The position numbers were made by a program, and so were the translations under genes. DNA of 64,000 bases, taken from positions 2,418,001 through 2,482,000 of the forward strand of contig NZ_CP163518.1 in the NCBI RefSeq assembly GCF_041080625.1. The letters run 5' to 3'. Of the stretch, positions 31,554 to 40,312 are shown piece after piece. The notes under the pieces were generated by a model that was given only the letters and a program-made list of their open reading frames with translations, did no database searches and was not told where the DNA came from. Each line of letters opens with the position of its first letter. Position 1 is the first letter of the stretch. The stretch comes from Streptomyces sp. CG1 (GTDB taxonomy: Bacteria; Actinomycetota; Actinomycetes; Streptomycetales; Streptomycetaceae).

Positions 31554-32786
31554 TCAGTCCTCGTCCCGGTACGACTCCCCGCACGCCTCCTCGAAGAAGT
31601 CCAGGTTCTCCTGGAGGGCCTTCATCAGCCGGTCCCGCTCGGCCTCGTCGACCTGCACGGGTACGACCCCGGAGGCGCCGGTGAGCCGGCGGAATCCGCC
31701 CCGGCGCTCCAGCCGGCCGTGCACCCGCACCGGAAGTCCGACGAGGTGGGCGTGGCCGGCGATGCGGTAGTCCTCCTCGTCCAGGGTGACGCGGACGTGC
31801 GGCACCTCGGCTCCCGCGAGGACGCGCAGCCGTACGGTGCCCTCGCCGCCGGGCCCGGAGCGGCGCATGCGGACGACGGCGCCGGTGATACGGACCGGCA
31901 CGGAGGGTTCCTCGCGCAGATAGCGGGCGGCGGCCTCGCGCAGGACGGGCAGGTCGCCGGGTGAGAACTCGACGGGTTCGGCGGAGGGGGCGCAGCCCTC
32001 GGGGACGCCCTCGCCGGGTGCCCAGGCGACGGCGATCCGGGCGCCCTCGGTGCCCCGGACGAGCGCGGCCAGTGCCTCGGTCAGTTCGCGGCTGACGCCG
32101 GCCTCGACCGCGCCGTCGAAGGCGTCCATACCACCGGTGGCCCGCTGGTAGTCGATGGCCTCACGGGCGGCGTACAGGGCCTGGTGGAGGCGGACGGCGA
32201 GCGGGCGGCCGGTGGGCACGGGCGCGAAGGCGGTGAGGTGGCGGCCCTCGGCGGCGGGGCCGACGAGGACGTCCTCCAGGAGGGCGGCGGCCGCGCGGCG
32301 GTGCCGGGCGCCGTAGTACCCGGCACGCGCGCGTGTGGCGAGCGCGGCGGCCAGCAGCATCTGCCGGGCGGCGCCGCGCAGTTGCTCGTCCGCCGTCCAG
32401 GGCGCGGCGCCGACCGGTCCGCTCGGGGTGTCGCGCCACCAGCGGATCTCGTCGCTGGGCACGGCGAGGGAGATCAGCACCTCGCGGGCGGCGGGCGTCT
32501 CGCTGCGGGCGAGGGCGTCGAGGGCCTCGCCGAGCAGGTCGTCGCTGTCGGGGAAGGCCCGGCTCTCCGGCACCAGCAGGCTGGTCCCGCCGCCGCCCGG
32601 CCCCGGCGGGGTCCAGCGGCCGTAGCGTCCCGGGGCGCCGCCGCGGCGCTGCCAGCCGTGCCGGTGCAGCAGGGCGCCGAGCACGGCGGGGTCGACCTGG
32701 GCAGGGTCGGGGGGCCGGTGCCAGGCGAGATCGTCGGGATGTGGCCGGACCTGGCGTGGCAGTTCCTCGTACGGACGGCTCCTCAT
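31554..32786 (-). CDS. Hypothetical protein coupled to a DUF4365 gene
   Basis: 410 residues, no family recognised. The N-terminus is Pro/Arg/Gly-rich (HPDDLAWHRPPDPAQVDPAVLGALLHRHG). The middle is helical and Ala/Arg-rich. The C-terminal 110 residues look like a compact beta-rich domain (VPVRITGAVVRMRRSGPGG, then HVRVTLDEEDYRIAGHAH, VRVHGRLERRGGFRRL) that could be an OB-like fold; this is an impression only. The start ATG at 32786 overlaps the stop of the DUF4365 gene by 4 bp, so the two proteins probably act together. Confidence 0.8.
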   Translation of the reverse strand: MRSRPYEELPRQVRPHPDDLAWHRPPDPAQVDPAVLGALLHRHGWQRRGGAPGRYGRWTPPGPGGGGTSLLVPESRAFPDSDDLLGEALDALARSETPAAREVLISLAVPSDEIRWWRDTPSGPVGAAPWTADEQLRGAARQMLLAAALATRARAGYYGARHRRAAAALLEDVLVGPAAEGRHLTAFAPVPTGRPLAVRLHQALYAAREAIDYQRATGGMDAFDGAVEAGVSRELTEALAALVRGTEGARIAVAWAPGEGVPEGCAPSAEPVEFSPGDLPVLREAAARYLREEPSVPVRITGAVVRMRRSGPGGEGTVRLRVLAGAEVPHVRVTLDEEDYRIAGHAHLVGLPVRVHGRLERRGGFRRLTGASGVVPVQVDEAERDRLMKALQENLDFFEEACGESYRDED

Positions 32787-33349
32787 GGCCTGCCTCCCGT
32801 CCCGACCCGCGTCATGATCTCGCAGAGCGCCCGGTCGTCGAAGATGCGCGAGGTCGGGATCCGCACGTTGGTCCGGTGCCGGCCGGTGATGGGGTGGCCG
32901 GCGAGGTTGACCCAGTAGCAGCAGTGCCTGAGGTCGAGCCGGTCGTGGCTGGCGCGCAGCCAGTCGTCCTGCGAGCGCGGGACGAGCATGACGACCAGGA
33001 TCTTGTGCACGGAGACCGGGGTGCGGGCGAGCTTGCGCAGATGGTCGTTGTCGAGGGTGAAGGAGAAAGAGCGCCCTGGTGGGTTGGGCGCGACCTGGTA
33101 CGTGGCCTTCAGCTGCACCTTGATGGTGACCTCGTCGTCGACGGTGTGTCCGGGCGCGCTGTGGCTGACGTGCCAGTCGATGCCGTTGTCCGGGAAGGGC
33201 TGGGACAGCGAGCATCCCGCTGCGGCGGCGACCGCGTGCAGATAGCCGACCTGCAGTGTCTCCATGCACGCCGTGGTGGCGAGCGTGCCGCGGACGGTGC
33301 CCGGGCGATCGGGCAGCAGCCCGCCCCGCTCGGGCTGCGCTATGGCCAT
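32783..33349 (-). CDS. DUF4365 domain-containing protein
   Basis: 188 residues. The pattern GYLHAVAAAAGCSLSQPFPDNGIDWHVSH, then VTIKVQLKAT, NDHLRKLAR, ILVVMLVP and HCCYWVNLAG, matches the DUF4365 family. The Asp of GIDWHV and the xQLKAT strand recall PD-(D/E)xK-like nuclease cores (D...Q-x-K), but activity is not shown. The ATG at 33349 has GGAAGG 9 nt upstream. It is divergent from the DnaQ-like exonuclease gene and coupled to the unknown gene 31554-32786. Confidence 0.85.
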   Translation of the reverse strand: MAIAQPERGGLLPDRPGTVRGTLATTACMETLQVGYLHAVAAAAGCSLSQPFPDNGIDWHVSHSAPGHTVDDEVTIKVQLKATYQVAPNPPGRSFSFTLDNDHLRKLARTPVSVHKILVVMLVPRSQDDWLRASHDRLDLRHCCYWVNLAGHPITGRHRTNVRIPTSRIFDDRALCEIMTRVGTGGRP

Positions 33350-33517
33350 GACCAACAGCCTTCCAAGCAATGAGTGTCCCCGCTGCGGGCCGCTGAACTG
33401 CAAAGACCCGTACTCCTGTTGTCTCCTCCCGGCGTACGGCGCAAACAGGCCGGGTATCACCAAACGGGCAGAAGACGGAACGTCATCTGCTGTGGGTGAA
33501 CGAGGAGTTGGATTCAG

Positions 33518-34243
33518 ATGACGACCTGGTACGAGGGGCCGCTGGCCGCTTTCGACACGGAGACGACGGGCGTGGACGTCGAGACCGACCGAATCGTGTC
33601 GGCCGCCGTCGTCGTCCAGGACGCCCCGGGCACCCGGCCCCGGGTTTCGCGCTGGCTGGTGAACCCGGGGGTGCCGGTGCCGGAGGCGGCGACGGCGGTG
33701 CACGGGCTGACGGAGGAGCACCTGCAGTGCAACGGCCGCTGGCCGGCGCCGGTGATGTACGAGATAGCCGAGCAGCTGGCGGAGCACGCGGCGATGGGCC
33801 GCCCGCTGGTGGTGATGAACGCGCCGTTCGATCTGACGCTGCTGGACCGGGAGTTGCGCCGGCACCGGGCGTCGTCGCTGGACCGCTGGTTCGAGTCGGC
33901 GGCGCTCAGGGTGCTGGACCCGCGTGTCCTGGACAAGCATCTGGACCGGTACCGCAAGGGCCGCCGCACGCTGACCGACCTGTGCGAGCACTACGATGTG
34001 GCGCTGCAGGACGCGCATGACGCCGCGGCGGACGCGCTGGCCGCCCTGGATGTCGTACGGGCGCTGGGCCGCCGTTTCGCGACCCGGCTGGAGCGCCTGA
34101 CCCCCGCCGAGCTGCACACGCTCCAGACCAACTGGCACGCGGCGCAGGCCCGTGGACTGCAGGCCTGGTTCGCGCGCAGCGGCTCGGCGGAGATCGTCAG
34201 CACGGACTGGCCGCTGCGGCCGGAGCTGTCGGCGGCGGCGTGA
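33518..34243 (+). CDS. DnaQ-like 3'-5' exonuclease
   Basis: 241-residue DEDDh-type exonuclease. ExoI motif AAFDTETTGVDVETDRIV is near residue 11. ExoII is in VVMNAPFDLTLLDREL and ExoIII in DAHDAAADALAALDVVRAL with the preceding His. Such proteins resemble the DNA polymerase III epsilon subunit without its polymerase tail, and are likely repair or RNA/DNA trimming enzymes. The ATG at 33518 has GAGGAG 10 nt upstream. It ends at a terminator shared with tRNA-Val. Confidence 0.92.
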   Translation: MTTWYEGPLAAFDTETTGVDVETDRIVSAAVVVQDAPGTRPRVSRWLVNPGVPVPEAATAVHGLTEEHLQCNGRWPAPVMYEIAEQLAEHAAMGRPLVVMNAPFDLTLLDRELRRHRASSLDRWFESAALRVLDPRVLDKHLDRYRKGRRTLTDLCEHYDVALQDAHDAAADALAALDVVRALGRRFATRLERLTPAELHTLQTNWHAAQARGLQAWFARSGSAEIVSTDWPLRPELSAAA

Positions 34244-34252
34244 CCATGCGAA

Positions 34253-34280
34253 AAGCCGGTCCGCTGCTGCGGACCGGCCT
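34253..34280. terminator. Bidirectional terminator between exonuclease and tRNA-Val
   Basis: A 12-bp stem AAGCCGGTCCGC / GCGGACCGGCTT-like with a TGCT loop, placed between the exonuclease stop and the 3' end of the minus-strand tRNA-Val. Confidence 0.85.
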
Positions 34281-34288
34281 TCTCCGGG

Positions 34289-34360
34289 TGGGCGATACTG
34301 GGTTCGAACCAGTGACCTCTTCGGTGTGAACGAAGCGCTCTCCCACTGAGCTAATCGCCC
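34289..34360 (-). tRNA. tRNA-Val (anticodon CAC), copy 1
   Basis: Read on the minus strand, the acceptor stem GGGCGAT pairs with ATCGCCC and the discriminator is A. The anticodon stem CTTCG/CGAAG encloses TTCACAC, giving anticodon CAC for GUG codons. The T arm contains GGTTCGAACC. CCA is not encoded. The gene with flanks (34283-34363) is identical to 40235-40315, in the same orientation. Confidence 0.97.
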
Positions 34361-34399
34361 GGGAACGCACTGAACAATACAGGTCGAGGCGGCGATCCT

Positions 34400-34846
34400 T
34401 CAAACCGCTTCGAGGTGGCGGAGCAGTCCGCGGCGTCCGGCGGCCATCATCATCCGGTGGTTGAGGCGGAAGACGGGCCGTCCCGGTACGGCGAGCCACC
34501 TGAGCAGGGGCTTGCGCACCTCCACGACCTGCTCGTAGCGGGCGAGGGTGCCGGGGCCGTCGGCGGTCACCGTCCAGCGGGCCCAGCCCTCGATGTCGCC
34601 TGACACGGCGATCTCCAGGATCCCGGCGCCCGGGTCGCGGCGCGTCTCCCGTGCGGTGAAGGTCATGGCGTACGGCAGCGCGGACCGGATGGTGAGGACT
34701 CCGGTGCCGGAGTCCAGCCGGGTCACCGCCCGTACCTGTGGCCACCAGCGGGGATAGTCCTCGGGCCGCTCCAGGACGGCATACACGGCCGCGGGCGGGG
34801 CGGGCAGGGACCACAGACTGAGGAAGCGGTAGCGGTTCCAGTCCAT
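34400..34846 (-). CDS. SRPBCC family protein (polyketide cyclase/dehydrase-like fold)
   Basis: 148 residues with the START-like pattern: FLSLWSLPAPPAAVYAVLERPEDYPRWWPQVRAV at the N-terminus, internal strands (LTIRSALPYAMTFTARETRRDP, IEGWARWTV) and a C-terminal amphipathic helix (FRLNHRMMMAAGRRGLLRHLEAV). The fold holds hydrophobic ligands; the substrate is unknown. It stands alone just inside the left tRNA-Val copy. Confidence 0.87.
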   Translation of the reverse strand: MDWNRYRFLSLWSLPAPPAAVYAVLERPEDYPRWWPQVRAVTRLDSGTGVLTIRSALPYAMTFTARETRRDPGAGILEIAVSGDIEGWARWTVTADGPGTLARYEQVVEVRKPLLRWLAVPGRPVFRLNHRMMMAAGRRGLLRHLEAV

Positions 34847-34970
34847 GACAGGAGTCTGCCCGGCCGGGGGCGGGTGATCTGAGTACGCGTACTCATGCGC
34901 CCCGGCGTGGCGCGGGCCACACTCGGCAGGCGAGCGCCGCCGCCCGTGCGACGGCGCTCCCCCAGCCCCG

Positions 34971-37619
34971 CTAGGCGGGCATCCTGTCGCCGAGCAGGGC
35001 CAGGTTCTCGATCGCCGCGAGGCCGTAGAGCGCGGTGTCGTTGCTGGACACCCAGCTCGCCTCGGCGCCCTCGACCAGGGTGACCGGCCCGGTCAGCTGC
35101 TCCGTCTCCCACGGCGAGGACTCGGTGTAGCCGTCGGAGCCGTAGAACTTGGTCCAGGCACGCTGGGCGAGGGTGGCGTCGCCGGTCTGTACGGCGGCGT
35201 AGGCGTCGAGGTGCGAGTGCCTCTGGAAGCGCAGCAGGGTGCCGAAGTCGGAGCCGTAGCGGGCCTTCTGTTCGGCCTTGGTGGCGTTGAAGTGGCGGCA
35301 GTAGTCCAGGTACGCCGACTTGAACGCGGGCATGTCGACCAGGTGTATCAGCTCGGCGCACAGCTCGTTGAGTCCGAAGACGGCCGACAGGCGGGAGACG
35401 GACACCACCGGTTTGTCGGCGACGGCGAACCTCGCGGTGTCGAGGTCGTACAGCCCGCTGCCCTGGACGAAGCCGTTGGGCTGCGCGGCGATGCCCTCCA
35501 TCGTGGACAGCACGCGCGCCTTGGCCTTCTCCCACTCGGGCCCCTGGCGTTCCCACTCGGTGAGCCAGGCGGACACCAGGCCGCTCCAGTCCGTGCCGAA
35601 GCCGATCGACAGGGCGTGCCGGTCGGGGGTGTAGGGGCCGGTGCGGACCTTGCGCTGTGGGTCGAGGACGAGGAAGGTCTCGTCGGAGTCGACGTTGGCG
35701 TGCATGAGGTCGCCGACGCGTTCGTCGGCCGTGAGGAAGTAGTAGAAGCGCCGGTACGTGGTGTTGGCGATGCGCTGCTGTTTGGCGCTGTCGCCGAAGT
35801 GCTGCACGCCGTGCCGGGTGCCGAGGCCCGCCCAGGAGCCGAGGTGGTAGACGTCGACCTCGCCGGTGTGCCGGGTGAGCGCCTCGGCGAAGCGGAAGAG
35901 GTCTGAGCGGCCGCTCCTCAGATACGCGTACCAGAGCCACAGGTCGGGCGAGAGTTCGGAGTTGTCCCAGGCGTAGCCGCCGACGTCGTACCGCCACTGG
36001 TGGCGCACGGTGTCGTAGGTGTGCATGAAATCGCCGTAGTCCCAGAAGCCGCACCAACGGCGTTGCTCCACCTGGTCCTTGTAGCAGGTGAAGAGGAAGT
36101 CGAGGTGGTCCTCGATCTTGGCCCTGGCGGCGGTGGAGCGGTCCAGCTCGGAGAACAGGCCGGGCCGAAGACCCTGGCCTTGACGAGCTGCCCGGGCGGT
36201 GCGGCGAGTTGCGGCAACACCCGTACGGACGCGATCTGTTGAGCGAAGGTGTCGGCGGAGGGCGTGGACTCATTGGCCCAGAAGAGGAGTTCGGAGGTCC
36301 GGGCGATGCCGTACGGGGTGCCGAACGCGGGCTCGTAGTCCTCGTAGGTGATGTTGAGGCCTTCGGGCTGCTTGGCGTAGGTGTCCTGGCCCATGCCGTC
36401 GTGGTAGAAGCGCAGGTCCATCGGCTGGGCCTCGGGTGACCAGAGCCAGAGGGTGACGGTGGCCTCGTCGGTGTGGGCGTCGCGGATGTCGAGCTGGGCG
36501 GGGAACTTCTCCCAGAAGTCGCGGAGCCCGAAGGAGAGTCCGTCGGCTGGTACGCCGCGTACTGTTCGCTGCTCGCGCGGATGCCCCGGTCGTGGCCCAT
36601 GATCCGGCCGGCCTCGGGGTCGTGGGCCATGAAGTCGATGAACTGCGCGACCCCCTTGGGGTGGGAGGTTCGGGACGAGGCACTGAGCATCAGGGAGGCG
36701 AGGTACTGGCCGGTGTGCTTGCCGTCCGTGGTGGGGATCGAGGCGAGGCCGTAGGCGCTGCTGCCTTCGGAGGAGTAGCGGACGGTGAAGTTGTCCCAGG
36801 TGAACTCCGAGGCGCCGTGTCCGGCGGAGAGGGGGGACTTGGGATCGTCCTGGGCGACGGTCTTCGGATCGGTGACGATGCCCGCCTTGACCCGGTTGTA
36901 GCCGTCCGTCCACCACTCCGTCAGATCGGCCTGGTCGAAGCCGAGTCCGTCCTTGGTGAAGAACCCCTTGCCGTTCTGGCGGAGGTAGAGGTCGTACAGG
37001 TGCATGATCCTGAAGTAGCCGGTGTCCCCGGGGACCTTCGTCCGGTCGTGGACGGTCTTCAGGGCCTTGAAGTAGTCGTCCCAGGTCCACCCTGGGTGCG
37101 GCTCGACACCGGCCCGCTGGAACACCTTCTTGTCGACGACGAGCGCCATGGCGTTGGAGCCGACGGGAATTCCGAGCTGCTTTCCTTCCACCTCGCCTAC
37201 CCTCGTCACCCCGCCCCGGAAGTGATTCAGAGTCAGATTACCTGCCTGAACCTGAGACTTGAGGTCGAGGAGAATTCGCGCTTGTCGTACTTCCGAAGAA
37301 ACGTGACGGCATTTTGGAAAACGTCCGGGGAATTTCCGCCGACGGCCTGGGTCTGGAACTTCTCCCAGAACGATTGATACGTCTGGAAGTCAGTCTTTAT
37401 CTTGATCTTCGGGTACTTCTTCTCGAAGAGCGCGATGGTCTGGTTGATCTTCTTGGCCCGCTCCTCGGCACCCCACCACGAGTAACGGATCGTCACTGTC
37501 CCGTCCCCGGAACCGCTTTCGCCGCCGCACCCGGTCGTCGCGGCGAGCCCGAGCGCGACCCCCGCGGCCCCGGCCGCCTTCAGGATCGTACGCCTCTCAG
37601 GATTCCTGCTGGTTCCCAT
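34971..37619 (-). pseudogene. Broken fusion: sugar ABC substrate-binding protein plus exo-rhamnogalacturonan-lyase-like C-terminal half
   Basis: Three frames must be joined to read it. Residues from 37619 give a Tat-like/lipoprotein N-terminus (GTSRNPERRTILKAAG, ATTGCGGESG) and a family 1 sugar-binding protein up to LRKYDKR. A one-base loss near 37277 shifts into the frame continuing as ILLDLKSQVQAGNL and on to about 36545. There the reading jumps, in yet another frame, to GLSFGLRDFWEKFPAQLDI, the middle of a YetA/exo-rhamnogalacturonan-lyase-like protein. A further one-base shift near 36166 leads to ELDRSTAARAKIEDHLDF and EQRRWCGFWDYGDFMHTYD, ending at 34971. The binding-protein C-terminus, any permease genes and the lyase N-terminus are missing, so a deletion fused the two genes. 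Confidence 0.85.
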
Positions 37620-37684
37620 GGTCGGGCCCTCCCCGCAGCGTCACCGCCGCCCTCACGGACGCCTCATGGACGCCTCGCGAACGT

Positions 37685-37721
37685 GTCATGAATCGTCGTC
37701 ATGCATCGTGTCATGAATCGT
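37685..37721. repeat. Three 12-bp repeats upstream of the broken sugar-binding protein gene
   Basis: GTCATGAATCGT at 37685, GTCATGCATCGT at 37698 and GTCATGAATCGT at 37710. The unit is nearly palindromic around ATGCAT/ATGAAT and may be part of the old promoter region. Confidence 0.65.
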
Positions 37722-37725
37722 TTCA

Positions 37726-37739
37726 AGTAAGCGCTTGCT
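37726..37739. promoter_or_regulatory. LacI-type operator-like palindrome
   Basis: AGTAAGCGCTTGCT, with the central 8-bp palindrome AAGCGCTT, resembles the operators of LacI/GalR-family sugar regulators. It lies about 107 bp upstream of the disrupted sugar-binding protein start, so it is likely the orphan control site of the lost uptake operon. No LacI gene is nearby. Confidence 0.55.
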
Positions 37740-37879
37740 GGAACAAGTTACGGTGGGGTCCGGGTGCGTCAATGATTCGGACAGGATTTTCTTGCGGGCT
37801 ACGGGGGCTGCACGGACGGCGCATCCGCCGTCTTCGCGCTGTCTTCGCAGGTGAGCGGGGTGTGGCCGACGCGCCGCAC

Positions 37880-37961
37880 GAAGGGGCGGGAAGGGCCGTC
37901 CGGGGACGGGTGGTCGGGGCGAGGCGGTCGGGAAGGGGCGGTCGGGGACGGGTGGTCGGGG
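37880..37961. repeat. 42-bp G-rich tandem duplication
   Basis: GGGGACGGGTGGTCGGGG occurs at 37902 and 37944, within two similar 42-bp units. The plus strand from 37880 to 37975 has many GGG/GGGG runs and could form a G-quadruplex. The rest of the 37620-37976 gap holds only the upstream repeats and operator; no gene is seen. Confidence 0.65.
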
Positions 37962-37976
37962 GGTTGGTCGGGGAGG

Positions 37977-39005
37977 TCAGCCGGGCAGGGCGGCGAGCCA
38001 GTCGATCAGGATCCGGTTCGTCTCCGCCGGGCGTTCCTGCTGGACGAAGTGGCCGCAGCCGTCGAGGATGTGCGATCCGAGGAGGCCGGGCAGGGTCTCG
38101 GGGTACGCCGTGACCGCGTCGGCCAGCCAGGCGAGCGAGGCGTCCAGGCCGCCGCCGATGAACAGCGAGGGCTGCCTGATCGGGGCGCCCGCATAGTCGG
38201 CCAGGTCCGCCCAGTCCCGGTCCATGTTCCGGTAACGGTTCAGCGCCCCGCTCATACCGGTCCGCTCGAACTCCCCGGCCAGGAAGTCGAGGTCGCCCTC
38301 GCCCAGCCAGGCCGGGAGCGGGCCGGCGGGGAAGCGTTCCCGCAGGGTGCCGCCGCGGCCGACGAAGTGCGGGTCGGGCGCGCCGGGCGCGGGCATGGTG
38401 CCGGCAGACAGGGCCGCATAGAAGCCCGCGAGCCAGCCGCGCACATCGGGCTCGATCTCCGCCTCGGCCCGGCCGGACTGCTGGAAGTACGAGACGTAGA
38501 ACTCCTCGTCCCCGCCCATGCGTGCGAAGACCTCGCTGGGCCGCGGGCCGCCGGGCGGGCTGTACGGCACGCCCAGCAGGCCCACGGCGCGGAACACGTC
38601 GGGCCTGGTCAGGGCGGAGGTGGCGGCGATCGTGGCGCCCCAGTCGTGCCCGACGACCACCGCGGACCGCTCCCCCAGCGCCTCCACCACGGCGACGTTG
38701 TCCGCGACCAGGTCGAGCATCCGGTACGCGTCCACGGCCGCAGGCTTGGAGGAACGGCCGTAGCCCCGGACATCCACCGCCACAGCGCGATAGCCGGCGG
38801 CGGCCAGGGCGGGCAACTGGTGCCGCCAGGAGTACCAGGACTCCGGGAACCCGTGCACCAGCAACACGAGGGGGCCGCGGCCCTGCTCCACCAGGTGCGT
38901 ACGGCCGGCTGGGGAGGGCGACAGGTGGTGGGCGGCGAGGGTGGGGGCATGAGCAGAGGTTGGGACGGGGGTGCGAGCAGGGGCCGGGGAGGGGTTCTCG
39001 GGCAT
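37977..39005 (-). CDS. Alpha/beta hydrolase (epoxide hydrolase-like)
   Basis: 342 residues from the ATG at 39005, which has AGGAG 6 nt upstream. Alpha/beta hydrolase markers are the oxyanion stretch LLVHGFPESWYSW, the nucleophile elbow VVGHDWGATIAA (Asp nucleophile, as in epoxide hydrolases and haloalkane dehalogenases), and the late His in ILDGCGHFVQQERP. Residues 1-40 are a Pro/Ala/Thr extension not needed for the fold. The DNA upstream is a repeat-rich tract with open frames that are not genes. Confidence 0.9.
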   Translation of the reverse strand: MPENPSPAPARTPVPTSAHAPTLAAHHLSPSPAGRTHLVEQGRGPLVLLVHGFPESWYSWRHQLPALAAAGYRAVAVDVRGYGRSSKPAAVDAYRMLDLVADNVAVVEALGERSAVVVGHDWGATIAATSALTRPDVFRAVGLLGVPYSPPGGPRPSEVFARMGGDEEFYVSYFQQSGRAEAEIEPDVRGWLAGFYAALSAGTMPAPGAPDPHFVGRGGTLRERFPAGPLPAWLGEGDLDFLAGEFERTGMSGALNRYRNMDRDWADLADYAGAPIRQPSLFIGGGLDASLAWLADAVTAYPETLPGLLGSHILDGCGHFVQQERPAETNRILIDWLAALPG

Positions 39006-39166
39006 GGGGGCTCCTGAGGGCTGGGCGTGGAGGACGGGCTGGTGCGGGGGATGGGCTGGCGTCGGGGGGATGAGCGGGCGTCGGCGGGATGAGCGGGGGC
39101 AGGTGGACTGGCTGGTGCGGCTGGATGGGCTGCTGGGCTGGGGATAGGCGTAGGGCGGGTGGATGT

Positions 39167-39480
39167 CGGTCCCGGAGCGGGCGCGGAGGCCGGTGGCTGC
39201 CGGTCCCGGAGCGGGCGCGGGGGCGGCTGGCTGCCGACCCGAGGAGCCGAGGCGGCCACGGCTGACGTGCCGGTCCATGGGACGGCGGGGGGCGGGTGGA
39301 TGTCGGCCCTTGGGAGGGGTGCGGAGGCCGGCTGACCACCGGACCAAGTGACGGATACAGCCACGGCTGACGTGCCGATCCGCGGAACGTGCCCGGCAGC
39401 AGGCTGCCGGGCCGGGGGGCTCGTGCGAGGTCAGTGAGCGTCTCGGTCCAGGAGGCGGATGCGGGGGCGGCTGGCTGCCG
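39167..39480. repeat. Scrambled direct repeats in the 39006-39890 non-coding tract
   Basis: CGGTCCCGGAGCGGGCGCGG occurs at 39167 and 39201. GCCACGGCTGACGTGCCG occurs at 39255 and 39360. GCGGGGGCGGCTGGCTGCCG occurs at 39461 and, nearly the same, at 39217. I find no convincing gene from 39006 to 40240; the open frames there reflect the repeated GC-rich sequence. Confidence 0.65.
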
Positions 39481-39890
39481 GTCCAAGGGGTGGGCGAGGG
39501 TCGGGTGATCTCGGTTCAGGGGACAGGTGCGGCGGGCGGCTGCCTGTCGGTCCAGGCGCGCGAGTGGGGCGGGCAGCAAGCGGCCGGGCCAGGGGCGCTC
39601 GTGCCTGATTGTCCGGCGACCGATGCGGTTACCGGGCGGAGTGCTGGTGCGGTTGGGTCCTGTGCCGACGATGATGCGGTGGGGCGCCTGGTGAGCACGA
39701 GGGATGTTGCCGGTTCAGCAAAAGGCGAGCCGCTTGTTCGGCCTCCGCGCAAGGAGTCGGCAGGCCGCAGACGCTCCTGCGGGCAGCGCCCGGACATGCG
39801 CAGGCAGACGGCCGCGTCCGGGGTGCCGGACTCGGCGACCCGGACATCGCCCGGCCTGGACCACTGGCTTCGGCCACGGTTCGACCCGCC

Positions 39891-40119
39891 GCTCCCCCGC
39901 CGCGCTCACCGTGGCGCGGACCTGCGGCGGTCGCCCCTCCCGGTCACCGTCACGCAGGGCCGAAGCAGTCACCCATCCCGCCCACCATCGCGCAGAGCCG
40001 CAGCGGTCACCCATCCCGCTCACCGCCGCGCGGAACCGCAGCAGTCACCCGACTCACTCGCGGTCATGAGGACCCGCGGCAGTCACCCGTTTCGCCCAGC
40101 GTCGCCCTGCCCTGTCGCG
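39891..40119. repeat. 38-bp tandem repeat array (about six units)
   Basis: Units begin at 39930, 39968, 40006, 40044 and 40082, exactly 38 bp apart, with a likely sixth, slightly longer unit at 39891. An approximate consensus is GTCACCCATCCCGCTCACC followed by GTCGCGCAGAACCGCAGCA, with units diverged to different degrees. A 38-bp period cannot encode a protein repeat. Confidence 0.75.
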
Positions 40120-40198
40120 CCATAGCGCCACCGTCCCGTGGTACTCGTCGAGGTCAGCTCAGCCGGGCTCGTGGGGCCGGTTCGGGTGTGGATACGCC

Positions 40199-40232
40199 AA
40201 CGGCCCACCTGCTGTTTTGCAGGTGGGCCGTT
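40199..40232 (-). terminator. Terminator of tRNA-Val copy 2
   Basis: A perfect 14-bp stem AACGGCCCACCTGC / GCAGGTGGGCCGTT with a TGTTTT loop, just beyond the 3' end of the minus-strand tRNA. Confidence 0.88.
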
Positions 40233-40240
40233 GGTCCGGG

Positions 40241-40312
40241 TGGGCGATACTGGGTTCGAACCAGTGACCTCTTCGGTGTGAACGAAGCGCTCTCCCACTG
40301 AGCTAATCGCCC
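40241..40312 (-). tRNA. tRNA-Val (anticodon CAC), copy 2
   Basis: Identical to the copy at 34289-34360, with the same orientation, anticodon CAC and discriminator A; CCA is not encoded. The two copies lie 5,952 bp apart and bracket the decayed region. Confidence 0.97.

Noticed and set aside
39891..40119. CRISPR array
   Set aside because: Units are contiguous 38-bp tandem repeats without distinct spacers and no cas genes are present.
39490..40125. 211-codon plus-strand frame in the repeat-rich tract
   Set aside because: It runs through non-triplet tandem repeats and lacks a domain, good start site or coding periodicity.
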